DNA of 64,000 nucleotides from Burkholderia latens (GTDB lineage: Bacteria; Pseudomonadota; Gammaproteobacteria; Burkholderiales; Burkholderiaceae), in contig NZ_CABVPL010000004.1 of the NCBI RefSeq assembly GCF_902499045.1, positions 62,001 through 126,000 of the forward strand, given 5' to 3'. Below, piece after piece: positions 1 through 7,205 of the stretch. The first letter of the stretch is position 1, and each line of letters starts with the position of its first letter. The notes under the pieces were generated by a model. That model did not search any database, was not told the origin of the DNA, and saw nothing but the letters and a program-made list of their open reading frames with translations. The translations under genes and the position numbers were made by a program.

Positions 1-19
1 GGTTCCTGAATTGAAAGAG

Positions 20-110
20 CCCCACGGGAACCGCGCCCGGCAGGGACGTGACCCTGCGGGGCGATTGAAGATGCCGCGATGCGGCGAATCGATGCGTCCT
101 GGGACGCCGG
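20..110 (-). promoter_or_regulatory. Structured 5' leader of a gene beyond the left edge
   Basis: Read on the minus strand, this stretch forms GCGTCC-CA-GGACGC (94-107), then a GCCGCAT/GCGGC hairpin, then GCAGGG...CCCTGC (about 38-57). The order matches the leaders at 370-491, 4739-4886, 10861-10983 and 15359-15493, each of which ends at a start codon. The gene it serves must start left of position 1. The -10 element is less clear here than in the other copies. Confidence 0.5.
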
Positions 111-117
111 TTTGTAC

Positions 118-369
118 TTACGCGCGTGCGCCGAGCAGCGCCGCGGCCTGCTTCGGCGTCAGTGACGATCGCGGGACACTGCTTGAGCGGTTCACGATCA
201 TGACGCCGTAGACGTCCGCGAGAACGCGTGCCTCGGCGCAGAGAACGAGCAGCTCATCGGGGCCAGTCGGCACCGGCGAGCGATTGCGCCACACGTTAAT
301 GGCCCCTTCGATCTCCGCGATCGAAACGGCGTCCAATCGCAAGGAGGTTGACGCGTCAGGTTGGCTCAT
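118..369 (-). CDS. DUF3717-family small protein
   Basis: An 83-aa protein of unknown function. Its core (IAEIEGAINVWRNRSP, then LLVLCAEARVLADVYGVMIV) matches the DUF3717 family, short cytosolic proteins common in Burkholderia and related genera. The ATG at 369 is chosen because GAGG lies about 8 nt upstream and family similarity starts there; a longer frame upstream would run through the structured leader. The gene has its own promoter and leader (370-491) and appears monocistronic. The C-terminal 'LTPKQAAALLGARA' resembles a helix-turn-helix start but is too short to assign. Confidence 0.75.
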   Translation of the reverse strand: MSQPDASTSLRLDAVSIAEIEGAINVWRNRSPVPTGPDELLVLCAEARVLADVYGVMIVNRSSSVPRSSLTPKQAAALLGARA

Positions 370-491
370 GGGTGACCTCGAAAGTATCGCCCCGTGAACG
401 ACGCCCTGCGGGGCATGATCCCCTGGGGCTGTAGGTGGCCGCATTGCGGCGGATTCGATGCGTCGATGACGCGGTGAGTAAAGCCAGTGTA
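370..491 (-). promoter_or_regulatory. Promoter and structured leader of the DUF3717 gene
   Basis: A minus-strand -10 TACACT (486-491) is followed 13 nt later by the hairpin GCGTCGATGACGC (460-472), then GCCGCAATGCGGC (about 439-451), then a CCCCAGGGG/GCCCCGCAGGGC structure, then the Shine-Dalgarno and ATG at 369. The -10 with the preceding TCC (TCCTACACTG) is identical to the leader at 4886. Transcription start just 5' of the first hairpin is inferred from the fixed spacing. Confidence 0.6.
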
Positions 492-569
492 GGAGTCGCA
501 ATTCTTTGGGTCGGCCGGAAAGATCGAGAAATTCGCGGGGCTTTGAAACCATCCCGTTCCGTACGGACG

Positions 570-598
570 AAAAAAAACCGGCGCACGTGGCGCCGGTT
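570..598 (-). terminator. Intrinsic terminator
   Basis: On the minus strand a 7-bp stem CCGGCGC/GCGCCGG with a short loop is followed by eight T residues. It lies 28 nt beyond the stop codon of the 626-1090 gene and ends that transcript. Confidence 0.85.
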
Positions 599-625
599 GT
601 TCAACATCGGTGGGCGAACCACCTC

Positions 626-1090
626 TTACGTCCCAAGCAGGTCGCCCTGAACGTTCACCATCGGAAGGACTGCCTCCCGGATCTCAGCATCGCGCTCACG
701 CATCCGTCGCGTTCGCTCCTCGCCGACACCGTTGTGCTTCTCAACCACATAGATGAAGTACAGCGGCGTTGCCGGTCCCCGCCACGCGGTCCATTCGGCC
801 ATGATTCGCGCACGAATCTCCGGCTCGCACGCGAAATAGGACGCACGACCGGCGCGCCATTGCCTTGCGTCGAGATCACGCATTAGCTGCTCGCTCTGGC
901 GGGCCCTGTCGATACGCAGCGCCTTCTCCGCGTCGACGTCCGTCTCGGGTGCCGGCGCAAGCTGATCCGCGAACAGCGGGCAGTCACGCTCGAGCTTCCG
1001 AGCAACACGTATGTGCCGATTGAGAAACGCCTGCTCCTTTCGGCGGGTCCAGACGTAGTCTCCGTACCGCACGGTTCGATCGAATCGCAT
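626..1090 (-). CDS. Conserved hypothetical plasmid protein (154 aa)
   Basis: Not recognised. It is a soluble, charged protein of 154 residues, with a basic N-terminus (MRFDRTVRYGDYVW) and an aromatic-rich middle (AEWTAWRGPATPLYFIYVVEKHNG), and no signal peptide or membrane segment. The ATG at 1090 is preceded by GAGGAG with good spacing; a TTG at 1108 would overlap the upstream gene's stop. It is the last gene after 1105-2625 and is followed by a strong terminator. Confidence 0.6.
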   Translation of the reverse strand: MRFDRTVRYGDYVWTRRKEQAFLNRHIRVARKLERDCPLFADQLAPAPETDVDAEKALRIDRARQSEQLMRDLDARQWRAGRASYFACEPEIRARIMAEWTAWRGPATPLYFIYVVEKHNGVGEERTRRMRERDAEIREAVLPMVNVQGDLLGT

Positions 1091-1104
1091 CTTTCGCTCC
1101 TCGA

Positions 1105-2625
1105 TCAACCGGCGAACGACGTGAGCCGCGACCGCGCATAGTCCAGCGTGCCATTCGTCGCGTGAAGCGTCCGCGCCTCCGTGGAACCCGGCTTGGCCAA
1201 CGCGTAGCGCGTCGCCGCACCATGGCGAAAACTGCGGATCTCGGAATAGCCGTCAGCGATCGCGCGATCGACGTGTTCGACACCGGTGATGACGGTGTTG
1301 TCGGGCGTCCGATACCGCGCGAGGCCGGCCTGCTGCTTCGCGTCGTTGGCGACCTCTTCGGCGAGACGTTGCGCCTTGGCGGCGTCCTGCTTCGCCTGCC
1401 ACTCGGCTTGTGCCGCCTCATCGAAGCCGCAGAACGCAAAGATCGCGCGCCACCGGCGGGCCGAATTCAGCCCGCGCAACGACAGCCCAAACTGCTCGCG
1501 AAGCACCTGCTTGCTTTGGTCGTTCCGACCGTCGGGGTGATCCAGAAACTTCAGCAGGGTGGCGACGTCACGGGCCTCGACGGCGGCCGCAAACTGGTTC
1601 GGCCTTTCGAACGTCGTACGCCCTCGATCCAACCTCGCCATATCGGTCCTCAGGTCATACTGCCGTTGCGAGATCCGCCCTTTCTGTCGGTCAGATTCGA
1701 GACTGTCCAGCGCCTTCCTCAGGACCGCGTCCCCAATCAGCTCACGCAAGCGCTCAGCGACAGGAGACATCCCTATACCAACATCCAACGGGCGTTGGTA
1801 TTGCTCAGGAAGGGCCGGCTTGTCCACGAGGCCATCGGCGAACAGCCTGTCGTCGACGTCGACATACGTGCTGTTCGCCGGAGCGGTCCGCAACGCCTCG
1901 ACGACCCTCGCGCCGAGCGCCGCGTCGATCGTCCGCTTTTCGTGACGGAAGATCGCCACCGCAGACTGCATGACGTTGTACGGAAGCGAGTTACGAAGAA
2001 CGGGAACCTCCAGAAGGACGGGGAACCACTCCAGGTCGTACCGGAAGTGTTTTGTGTCGCCACGATAGTCCGCCAACACCGCGTCAGGAATCGGCTGATC
2101 CTGGAACAGCGCATAGGCGACGTGGAGCTCGTGTCGACCGTTGACCCCGCCCGACAGCGAGAGACGCGGTCCTTGCGATGTGTAGCCGAAGAGGTCGACG
2201 GCGACCTGATCGCAAACATCGGGTAGGCGAAAATTGGATCCGGCGGCACGCGCAGTCTCTACCTCGGCCTCCAGTTGCTCGCCTGACAGCATCCACGCCG
2301 GCCGCTTCGCCAGCTCGAACACGAACTGGAAAACTTCCCAGCGCTTGCGGGTGATCTGCCATGGCTGCAGCTGCCTTCCGTCCTTGGTGAACCAGCGGTC
2401 ACGAAGTTCGGCAAAGATCGACGTGAAGATCGCGTGCGCGGTGCCCGGCTGACGGACGGTCAAAATCCCGTTGTAGCGCAGGATCGGCAGCGCGGTACCA
2501 CCACGTGTCAACGAGATTTCCGTCGTGTCGTAAGCGGACAGCGATGCGTCGTGGAAGAACACGTGGAAAACGTGCGCCAGGGTGTCGACTTGAATTGCTG
2601 CGTTAGGGGTGTGAATCGTGTACAT
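1105..2625 (-). CDS. Conserved hypothetical protein (506 aa)
   Basis: Not recognised. It is a 506-residue soluble protein with no transmembrane segment. The first half has mixed sheet-like character. Residues around 310-460 are helical and highly charged (a coiled-coil-like run near ERLRELIGDAVLRKALDSLE, then AQAEWQAKQDAAKAQRLAEE), and the tail is TPDNTVITGVEHVDRAIADG. The ATG at 2625 has AAGGA about 9 nt upstream. The gene is separated from its upstream neighbour by a terminator-like hairpin right before its Shine-Dalgarno (2642-2676), so its expression probably depends on read-through or on an unidentified promoter. Confidence 0.65.
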   Translation of the reverse strand: MYTIHTPNAAIQVDTLAHVFHVFFHDASLSAYDTTEISLTRGGTALPILRYNGILTVRQPGTAHAIFTSIFAELRDRWFTKDGRQLQPWQITRKRWEVFQFVFELAKRPAWMLSGEQLEAEVETARAAGSNFRLPDVCDQVAVDLFGYTSQGPRLSLSGGVNGRHELHVAYALFQDQPIPDAVLADYRGDTKHFRYDLEWFPVLLEVPVLRNSLPYNVMQSAVAIFRHEKRTIDAALGARVVEALRTAPANSTYVDVDDRLFADGLVDKPALPEQYQRPLDVGIGMSPVAERLRELIGDAVLRKALDSLESDRQKGRISQRQYDLRTDMARLDRGRTTFERPNQFAAAVEARDVATLLKFLDHPDGRNDQSKQVLREQFGLSLRGLNSARRWRAIFAFCGFDEAAQAEWQAKQDAAKAQRLAEEVANDAKQQAGLARYRTPDNTVITGVEHVDRAIADGYSEIRSFRHGAATRYALAKPGSTEARTLHATNGTLDYARSRLTSFAG

Positions 2626-2641
2626 GAGTGGTCGTCCTTGC

Positions 2642-2676
2642 AAAAGGGGCAACCACCCCATCCGGGCAGTTGCCCC
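2642..2676 (-). terminator. Terminator-like hairpin directly before a Shine-Dalgarno
   Basis: On the minus strand GGGGCAAC...GTTGCCCC (8-bp stem, 2646-2676) runs into TTTT, followed within 17 nt by the ATG at 2625. It separates the genes ending at 2704 and starting at 2625 and could be a partial terminator or a translation-modulating hairpin. Confidence 0.55.
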
Positions 2677-2703
2677 GGATTGGGAGAGAGAGAGGGTGAT
2701 GCG

Positions 2704-3099
2704 TCAGTCGAGGTCGAACAATCGCGATACGGCGGCAGCAATTGCCCAGGCATCGGACCGCGAGCGCGCGCCGATGCGAATCACCGGCTGGATGCGCCTA
2801 TGCCCGTCCATCGCTCGGATCAAGTTCACTTGCACACCAGTCGCCGATTCGAACCGAACTACCGAGACGCAGGTCTGCCCTGCCAGATAAGGTGCTTTCG
2901 GCCACGCCGATGTTGCACGGAGCCCGCAAAGTTCTTCGGGTGCAGTCGCGTATTGGTTGGCAGGCAATACCCATTCGGGCTCGAGGCCGCCGTTTCGCAA
3001 CGCACCGTCGATTTCTGCGGCGACCTCACCCACCGTCTTGCCGACCGGCTCGAACGGCACGCTCGCCAGTTCGACCGGCAAATCCAGTACTTCAGACAT
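2704..3099 (-). CDS. Hypothetical protein (131 aa)
   Basis: Not recognised. It is a small soluble protein beginning MSEVLDLPVELASVPFEPVGKTV, with a C-terminal AWAIAAAVSRLFDLD helix. The ATG at 3099 is preferred to an upstream start because the upstream codons would be encoded inside the U-tract of a terminator hairpin (3114-3145). It is the first gene after that terminator and precedes 1105-2625. Confidence 0.55.
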   Translation of the reverse strand: MSEVLDLPVELASVPFEPVGKTVGEVAAEIDGALRNGGLEPEWVLPANQYATAPEELCGLRATSAWPKAPYLAGQTCVSVVRFESATGVQVNLIRAMDGHRRIQPVIRIGARSRSDAWAIAAAVSRLFDLD

Positions 3100-3113
3100 G
3101 GAAACCCCGAAAA

Positions 3114-3145
3114 TAAAAAGGGCCACACCGAAAGGTGTAGCCCTT
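3114..3145 (-). terminator. Intrinsic terminator between 3188-3313 and 2704-3099
   Basis: The stem AAGGGC(T)ACACC/GGTGT(G)GCCCTT with a TTTC loop is followed on the minus strand by TTTTTATTT. The tract ends about 12 nt before the ATG at 3099. It closes the 4190-3188 gene group while sitting in the leader of the next gene. Confidence 0.75.
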
Positions 3146-3187
3146 GATAGGAAGGTGGCCGCCCAGAGGGTCGGCCGTCAGTTCGAT

Positions 3188-3313
3188 TTAATGCGTGTGG
3201 TGACGCAGAGAACGACGTTGGTCGCGCTCCGCCTTGCGACCGCGTTCGCATGCGACGATGCCGTAGCCGCAGAACACCAGCGTCAGAAGCAGTGCAACAG
3301 GACCGAAGTACAT
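3188..3313 (-). CDS. Small single-pass membrane protein (41 aa)
   Basis: A 41-residue frame starting MYFGPVALLLTLVFCGYGIV, with one hydrophobic segment (about residues 4-21) and a basic, histidine-rich tail ending LRHHTH. GGAG lies 8 nt before the ATG at 3313, and the start is 2 nt beyond the stop of 3316-3789, which indicates translational coupling. It is followed by a strong terminator. The function is unknown; the neighbour 3316-3789 is also membrane-bound, so the two may act together. Confidence 0.55.
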   Translation of the reverse strand: MYFGPVALLLTLVFCGYGIVACERGRKAERDQRRSLRHHTH

Positions 3314-3315
3314 AT

Positions 3316-3789
3316 TCATTCTCCGTTCATGGAATCCATGCCTACGATGTAGGTTATCACACCGATCACGACCAGAGCAGCGACGTTCATCGCGGTCCAG
3401 ATCGAGAACTCCGAGATGGCGTGCACGTAGCCGACTAAGCCCACGATCGACGAAACCGTCAGCGTGTGGCAGAACCGCCCGAACTGCTGCCGCTGGTCCT
3501 TCGACCAGGACGCGCGAACAAGCCGCGTACCCAAGCGGGACCGCGACGAGGCCGCCGGCGGCACCACCGAGACGACAGCAAAGCTATCCCCAGTCGATTG
3601 AATGAGCTTGGCCTCATTCCCATCCCAGGATGCGGTGATCGTCGGCGGCGGCTCGCTGTCGTGCACTACCGCCAGGACGGCACGGACGCGGGCCGAGACA
3701 TAGACCATGCCCAGATCCGCGTCATAGGACCCGCGATCGATGATCGTCACCCCCGAAGGGTACTCAATGCAGACGTCGACGAATTGCAT
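3316..3789 (-). CDS. Predicted inner-membrane protein with two C-terminal TM segments
   Basis: A 157-aa protein of unknown function. The first ~95 residues are a soluble, sheet-rich region (FVDVCIEYPSGVTIIDRGSY...). Two hydrophobic helices follow near residues 108-128 (TLTVSSIVGLVGYVHA) and 131-152 (TAMNVAALVVIGVITYIVGM), so the soluble domain probably faces the cytoplasm. The ATG at 3789 follows a TTG that would add only one residue; AGGGG lies upstream. It sits between 3798-4190 (8 nt gap) and the 41-aa membrane protein, forming a three-gene unit. Confidence 0.6.
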   Translation of the reverse strand: MQFVDVCIEYPSGVTIIDRGSYDADLGMVYVSARVRAVLAVVHDSEPPPTITASWDGNEAKLIQSTGDSFAVVSVVPPAASSRSRLGTRLVRASWSKDQRQQFGRFCHTLTVSSIVGLVGYVHAISEFSIWTAMNVAALVVIGVITYIVGMDSMNGE

Positions 3790-3797
3790 CAAGCCCC

Positions 3798-4190
3798 CTA
3801 TCGCCTGTCGCTATCGAGACCATCCACGAGCCGCAGGCCGCCAAGAAATGCCTGGTAGCCCTCGTCCGTGTCGAGCTGCGCGAGCGGCACGACGTTGTCG
3901 CCACCGCCCGACAGGTCACGGCAACCGCGCCGGGTGCGGAACGACACCGCGACATGCTGGCGCGACGTCGAATCCGCAACCTCGAGCATCATCCGGCTGG
4001 TGCGCAGGGTGACGCGGCAGCCGCGGCCGGCCTTCGCCGGCTCAGCCACCACCTCGTGCTCGCCCGCGCGCAACCGCAGATCGCGCGCAACACGGTAAAG
4101 CATTCGCGTTGCATGTTGGGTCAACGCCGCATCGGACGCGACGCCGCCCGCGCGCCGATCCGCATACAAAACTTTCGGTACCTTGAACAT
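3798..4190 (-). CDS. Hypothetical protein (130 aa)
   Basis: Not recognised. It is a basic, soluble 130-residue protein with several beta-like strands (RVTLRTSRMMLEVADSTSRQ, HVAVSFRTRRG) and a leucine-rich end. The ATG at 4190 has GAGGG with ideal spacing. The preceding terminator's U-tract (4205-4211) ends only about 15 nt from the ATG, leaving no room for an independent promoter. It is the first gene of the 4190-3188 group. Confidence 0.6.
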   Translation of the reverse strand: MFKVPKVLYADRRAGGVASDAALTQHATRMLYRVARDLRLRAGEHEVVAEPAKAGRGCRVTLRTSRMMLEVADSTSRQHVAVSFRTRRGCRDLSGGGDNVVPLAQLDTDEGYQAFLGGLRLVDGLDSDRR

Positions 4191-4204
4191 CTTGCCCTCG
4201 GAAT

Positions 4205-4237
4205 AAAAAAAGCGAGGCCCCGGACGGGAACCTCGCT
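4205..4237 (-). terminator. Intrinsic terminator abutting the next gene's Shine-Dalgarno
   Basis: AGCGAGG/CCTCGCT (4211-4237) encloses a CCCG/CGGG-containing loop and is followed on the minus strand by seven T residues, then directly by the GAGGG of the gene starting at 4190. It terminates the lipoprotein gene 4277-4738. Confidence 0.8.
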
Positions 4238-4276
4238 ATGCAGGAAGAAGCCGGCGGCTGCCGGCGATTAAACGGC

Positions 4277-4738
4277 TCAGCGCGTGATGCGCATGCCGGC
4301 AGAACTGCTGACGAGCATCACGCGATCGCCGGGGGCGAAGCGCTGCTCGTCGGATTGAACGACCACCAACGTCCGCCCGGATCCCGTGCGTACGACGACC
4401 TCAAGGCCGGCGTGACGCGCAAGCGATTCCGACAGACGCTGCGAGACGTAGGCCGCACCGGCGCCAGCAAGCGCGCCGGCGATGTACCGCCCGTTGCCGC
4501 CACCGATCGTGCGGGAGCCGAGAAATGCGCTGACACCCGCGCTCAACAGCGACGCCAGGCCGGAACGGTCCGACTCGTTGGTGATCGTGATGCCGCGCAC
4601 GCTGACGACGGTGGCCGCCTCGATTTCACCCGCGCGCTGAACGTCGTAGCGCTGGTAGACGTCGGGAGAGCCGAAGTCATACGAAGCACATGCGGTCAGG
4701 GACGCGAGAAGCAGGACAGAGATGAGAAGCTTGAGCAT
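4277..4738 (-). CDS. SlyB-like outer-membrane lipoprotein
   Basis: A 153-aa lipoprotein. Signal peptide MLKLLISVLLLASLTAC with lipobox LTAC (Cys17) is followed by a conserved start (ASYDFGSPDVYQRYDVQ) and a glycine-rich 2TM-type segment (GRYIAGALAGAGAAYVSQRL). The order matches the SlyB/Pcp/glycine-zipper lipoproteins, which anchor in the outer membrane and affect envelope integrity. On a plasmid it may stabilise the envelope around the transfer machinery, which is inference. The ATG at 4738 has GAGG upstream. Expression is likely set by the attenuator-like leader 4739-4886. Confidence 0.8.
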   Translation of the reverse strand: MLKLLISVLLLASLTACASYDFGSPDVYQRYDVQRAGEIEAATVVSVRGITITNESDRSGLASLLSAGVSAFLGSRTIGGGNGRYIAGALAGAGAAYVSQRLSESLARHAGLEVVVRTGSGRTLVVVQSDEQRFAPGDRVMLVSSSAGMRITR

Positions 4739-4886
4739 GACGATTGCCTCAAAAAAGAGGGCAATCGCCCGTCAGGGAGATTGCCCTGACAGGGGAGCCG
4801 ACACGTTGTCGGTGAGAGAAATGCGCACGGACAGAGCCGATGCGATTGGGTCGATGCGCAGATGCGCGAGAAACAGATTCAGTGTA
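4739..4886 (-). promoter_or_regulatory. Promoter and attenuator-like leader of the SlyB-like gene
   Basis: The -10 TACACT (4881-4886) is followed 13 nt later by the GCGC-AGAT-GCGC hairpin (4856-4867), then GCCGACAACGTGTCGGC (4797-4813), then AGGGCAAT...ATTGCCCT (4758-4787) with six T residues (4751-4756). The T-run touches the GAGG Shine-Dalgarno of the ATG at 4738. A complete terminator between promoter and ribosome-binding site is the layout of a transcription attenuator or riboswitch. The signal sensed is unknown. Confidence 0.55.
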
Positions 4887-4949
4887 GGACCGCGCGCCGG
4901 CGCCGCGCGCCAGAATCATCGAGAAAACGGCCCCGCTTTCCACTGGACG

Positions 4950-4985
4950 AAAAAAAAGCGCCTGCCCGATTACTCGGGAGGCGCT
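4950..4985 (-). terminator. Intrinsic terminator after thiF
   Basis: AGCGCCTCCCGA...TCGGGCAGGCGCT on the minus strand is followed by eight T residues, 22 nt after the stop of the PRTRC ThiF gene. It ends the B-A-ThiF transcript. Confidence 0.85.
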
Positions 4986-5006
4986 GGTTGAAGTTGGGTT
5001 GGCAAT

Positions 5007-5834
5007 CTACCACGGGATATCCGGGTCCATCGGATCCGCGCCCTTGCGCCGCCTCGACTTCTTCGGCTTTGGTGCGTCATATCCGAAGCGCGCCCACGCG
5101 ACAGGATCGATCGGTATCGGGCTTGTGCGCCCCGTCTCGAGGTTCACAAAGCTGCCCGAATACTTCAGCGACCCCGTCCGATAAAGCGTCCAGAGTAGGT
5201 TGTAGGCCTGTACCGAGATCGCCTGATTGATGACCAGGGACTGCTTGCGCAGGGCATCAGCCATCGAGCAGGACGGCGCGTCGTCGTCCTTGTCGTTCTC
5301 GGCGTTCAGCAGGTCCGGGAACAGATCACCCACATGGGGCAATCTGTCGTGCCGGGCCCGGCCGAGCTCGCCAAGGATGACCTGGCCGCGATCCGTCTCA
5401 TTCCCGCAGTCGAGGTAGTAACGACAACTCCCCCGCTTCGCTGCCCGCACAATGGCGTGCCGCGCGCGACGTGAGTCGACGCAACCCACCACGATGTCGG
5501 CGATGATCCGCACCGACGAATCGACACGCCGCGGCTCCGCAACCCAGTTGGTACCCATCAGGTTGTTGAGCCGATTCACGAGCAGCAGCGCCTTGTAATG
5601 CCCGACGTCATTGGGATAGAACCCCTGCCGCCCGACATTCGTCTCGCTTACCGTGTCATCGTCGTACACCGTGCACTCGAGCCCGCCAGGGTGGCCGAGC
5701 TCGATCATGGCGTGATGCAACCGCGCGAGACTGGGAAGAAATGCGCTCCCGGTCCCGCCGGCTCCAACAACCACGACACGCCACGGCCGACGGATCATGT
5801 CGGCCGGAATACTGTGAGTGATCACCTCGCTCAT
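5007..5834 (-). CDS. PRTRC system ThiF-family (E1-like) protein
   Basis: A 275-aa E1/ThiF/MoeB-type adenylyltransferase. The Rossmann glycine loop VVVGAGGTGSAF spans residues ~21-32, the acidic strand end VYDDDTVSETNVGRQ (57-70) holds the ATP/Mg aspartates and the conserved Arg69, and Cys189 in DDAPSCS lies where E1-like proteins carry a conserved or catalytic cysteine. Family knowledge suggests it adenylates the C-terminus of a ubiquitin-like protein; the likely partner is protein C at 8448-8666. The ATG at 5834 overlaps the stop of protein A (ATGA), so the two are translationally coupled. An upstream extension of the frame would run inside protein A. Confidence 0.9.
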   Translation of the reverse strand: MSEVITHSIPADMIRRPWRVVVVGAGGTGSAFLPSLARLHHAMIELGHPGGLECTVYDDDTVSETNVGRQGFYPNDVGHYKALLLVNRLNNLMGTNWVAEPRRVDSSVRIIADIVVGCVDSRRARHAIVRAAKRGSCRYYLDCGNETDRGQVILGELGRARHDRLPHVGDLFPDLLNAENDKDDDAPSCSMADALRKQSLVINQAISVQAYNLLWTLYRTGSLKYSGSFVNLETGRTSPIPIDPVAWARFGYDAPKPKKSRRRKGADPMDPDIPW

Positions 5835-6469
5835 CACACCACCTCCGTCGTCAGCGCGGCCGCCCATGACTCGGGAACGCGTTCGAACTTCTCGAAGATT
5901 CCTTTCGCGCAAAGCCGCAGCGCGACCGACGGCGTACGATCGCAATCGCCCAGCACAAGCGCAAACTTCACGTCGTGCTTGTCATCCTGATTGTCCGTGC
6001 GCGAGAAGAACGCCTGGCCGGTGCCATGGGAATGGCAATCCACCACCAGCCATTCGTCATCTGCCAGTCGCGGACGCTCATAGACCAGATGCCCCGGCCC
6101 GTGCGACAGTGAAGGCAACGCAACGATACGGAACTCACCGGTCACGCTGTTCCAGACAATCCACGCGCCGACCTCGTTTGGCAACGCCGCCCGGGCCATC
6201 GCATGAAACTCCGCGACGAGCGTGACGGGAATCTGCCCGCACAAGAGCACCGTCGTCTCTTCGACGTTCCCGTACGGGACAGCCGTCGAGACCGCGTACT
6301 GCGCGATGCGACGCACCACGTGCACCCAGGGACGCGAGATTTCGAGATAGACGCCATCCGATGCGATGAGCAGACGCTCACCCGAACGCGCCATCGGGAC
6401 AACGGCCTCCCGCGACGGAACCATCACCGAGGGGAACGACTGCTGAAGAACGGTATCGAGCGGATTCAT
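5834..6469 (-). CDS. PRTRC system protein A (JAMM/JAB metalloprotease-like)
   Basis: A 211-aa protein. Its C-terminal half carries a full JAMM signature: His146-Ser-His148, then seven residues, Ser156 and Asp159 (DCHSHGTGQAFFSRTD), with candidate glutamates at 87 or 99. JAMM proteases are Zn-dependent isopeptidases that release or mature ubiquitin-like proteins. Here the likely substrate is protein C or a C-conjugate. The start overlaps the stop of protein B by ATGA and its own stop overlaps thiF, so B, A and ThiF are made together. The N-terminal ~80 residues are a separate beta-rich region of unknown role. Confidence 0.85.
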   Translation of the reverse strand: MNPLDTVLQQSFPSVMVPSREAVVPMARSGERLLIASDGVYLEISRPWVHVVRRIAQYAVSTAVPYGNVEETTVLLCGQIPVTLVAEFHAMARAALPNEVGAWIVWNSVTGEFRIVALPSLSHGPGHLVYERPRLADDEWLVVDCHSHGTGQAFFSRTDNQDDKHDVKFALVLGDCDRTPSVALRLCAKGIFEKFERVPESWAAALTTEVV

Positions 6470-7194
6470 GCATTCCTCCCGAGTTGGCCGTTCACCAGCT
6501 GCTCGAGCGTCCGCCTCATCGGGACCAGCGCGTTGAGCGGAAACGTCTCGCCGAACTTGCCGTCGAGCATGTCCCGCCAGAACGCGTACTCGCCGTCCTT
6601 GTACTCGATGCGTTTACCGCCGGCGTTCGGATGCGTGAAGGCCGAGTCGAAGAACCCGGCTTCCCAGCCATCGATCGACGCCACATCCACACGCTTCGGA
6701 ACCCGCGCGCTACCGATGCAGATCCGACCCATGTCCCAGGTGTTGAAGTACGGCGGCTCGAACAGCGGCGTCTCGCGTACGGGGCGATCGCTGCATGCCA
6801 CCGCAAACACGGAAAAACCCTGATTCGAGGCCTGGAACACCAACCCGGGATTCGGAACCACGGCGCTTCGCTTACCGAGGCTCTCGCATTCGAAGAACAC
6901 CCGGCGCATCGCTGGCGGACACCACCACGTGACTGCTTCTGGCGAGACCCCGAGCACCGTCGCTGGCAAAAACTCCGCCCGCGGGGCAACGTGTTCGGCG
7001 AGATGCTGAAGCGTTTGAACAAGCACCTTCCGGTCAAGCGGACGACCGGCGCCAATGACGGGTCGACCGCTTTTGCGGTCAGCGATGACAGCGTGGGCTG
7101 TCGCAAAGTGCGCGCCATCCTTGCCCGTATAGAGCAACAGCGCTTGCGACAACGCGACATCAGAGCCGGTTCTACCGGCCGAGATACCAGACAT
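6466..7194 (-). CDS. PRTRC system protein B (E2-like fold predicted)
   Basis: A 242-aa protein matching PRTRC protein B. Its hallmark is the segment PPYFNTWDMGRICIGSARVP (around residues 147-166) with Cys159. Comparative work on bacterial ubiquitin-like systems places this family in the E2/UBC superfamily, lacking the classical His but keeping a conserved Cys; that placement is from memory. Role inferred: it accepts the activated ubiquitin-like protein from ThiF. The ATG at 7194 has AAGGAG 7 nt upstream, a strong start 11 nt after protein F. Confidence 0.85.
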   Translation of the reverse strand: MSGISAGRTGSDVALSQALLLYTGKDGAHFATAHAVIADRKSGRPVIGAGRPLDRKVLVQTLQHLAEHVAPRAEFLPATVLGVSPEAVTWWCPPAMRRVFFECESLGKRSAVVPNPGLVFQASNQGFSVFAVACSDRPVRETPLFEPPYFNTWDMGRICIGSARVPKRVDVASIDGWEAGFFDSAFTHPNAGGKRIEYKDGEYAFWRDMLDGKFGETFPLNALVPMRRTLEQLVNGQLGRNA

Positions 7195-7205
7195 AACACA
7201 CTCCT

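Noticed and set aside
1162-2226. Long plus-strand frame opposite the 1105-2625 gene
   Set aside because: It is a GC-skew shadow: Arg-rich, no start signal and against the local minus-strand operon.
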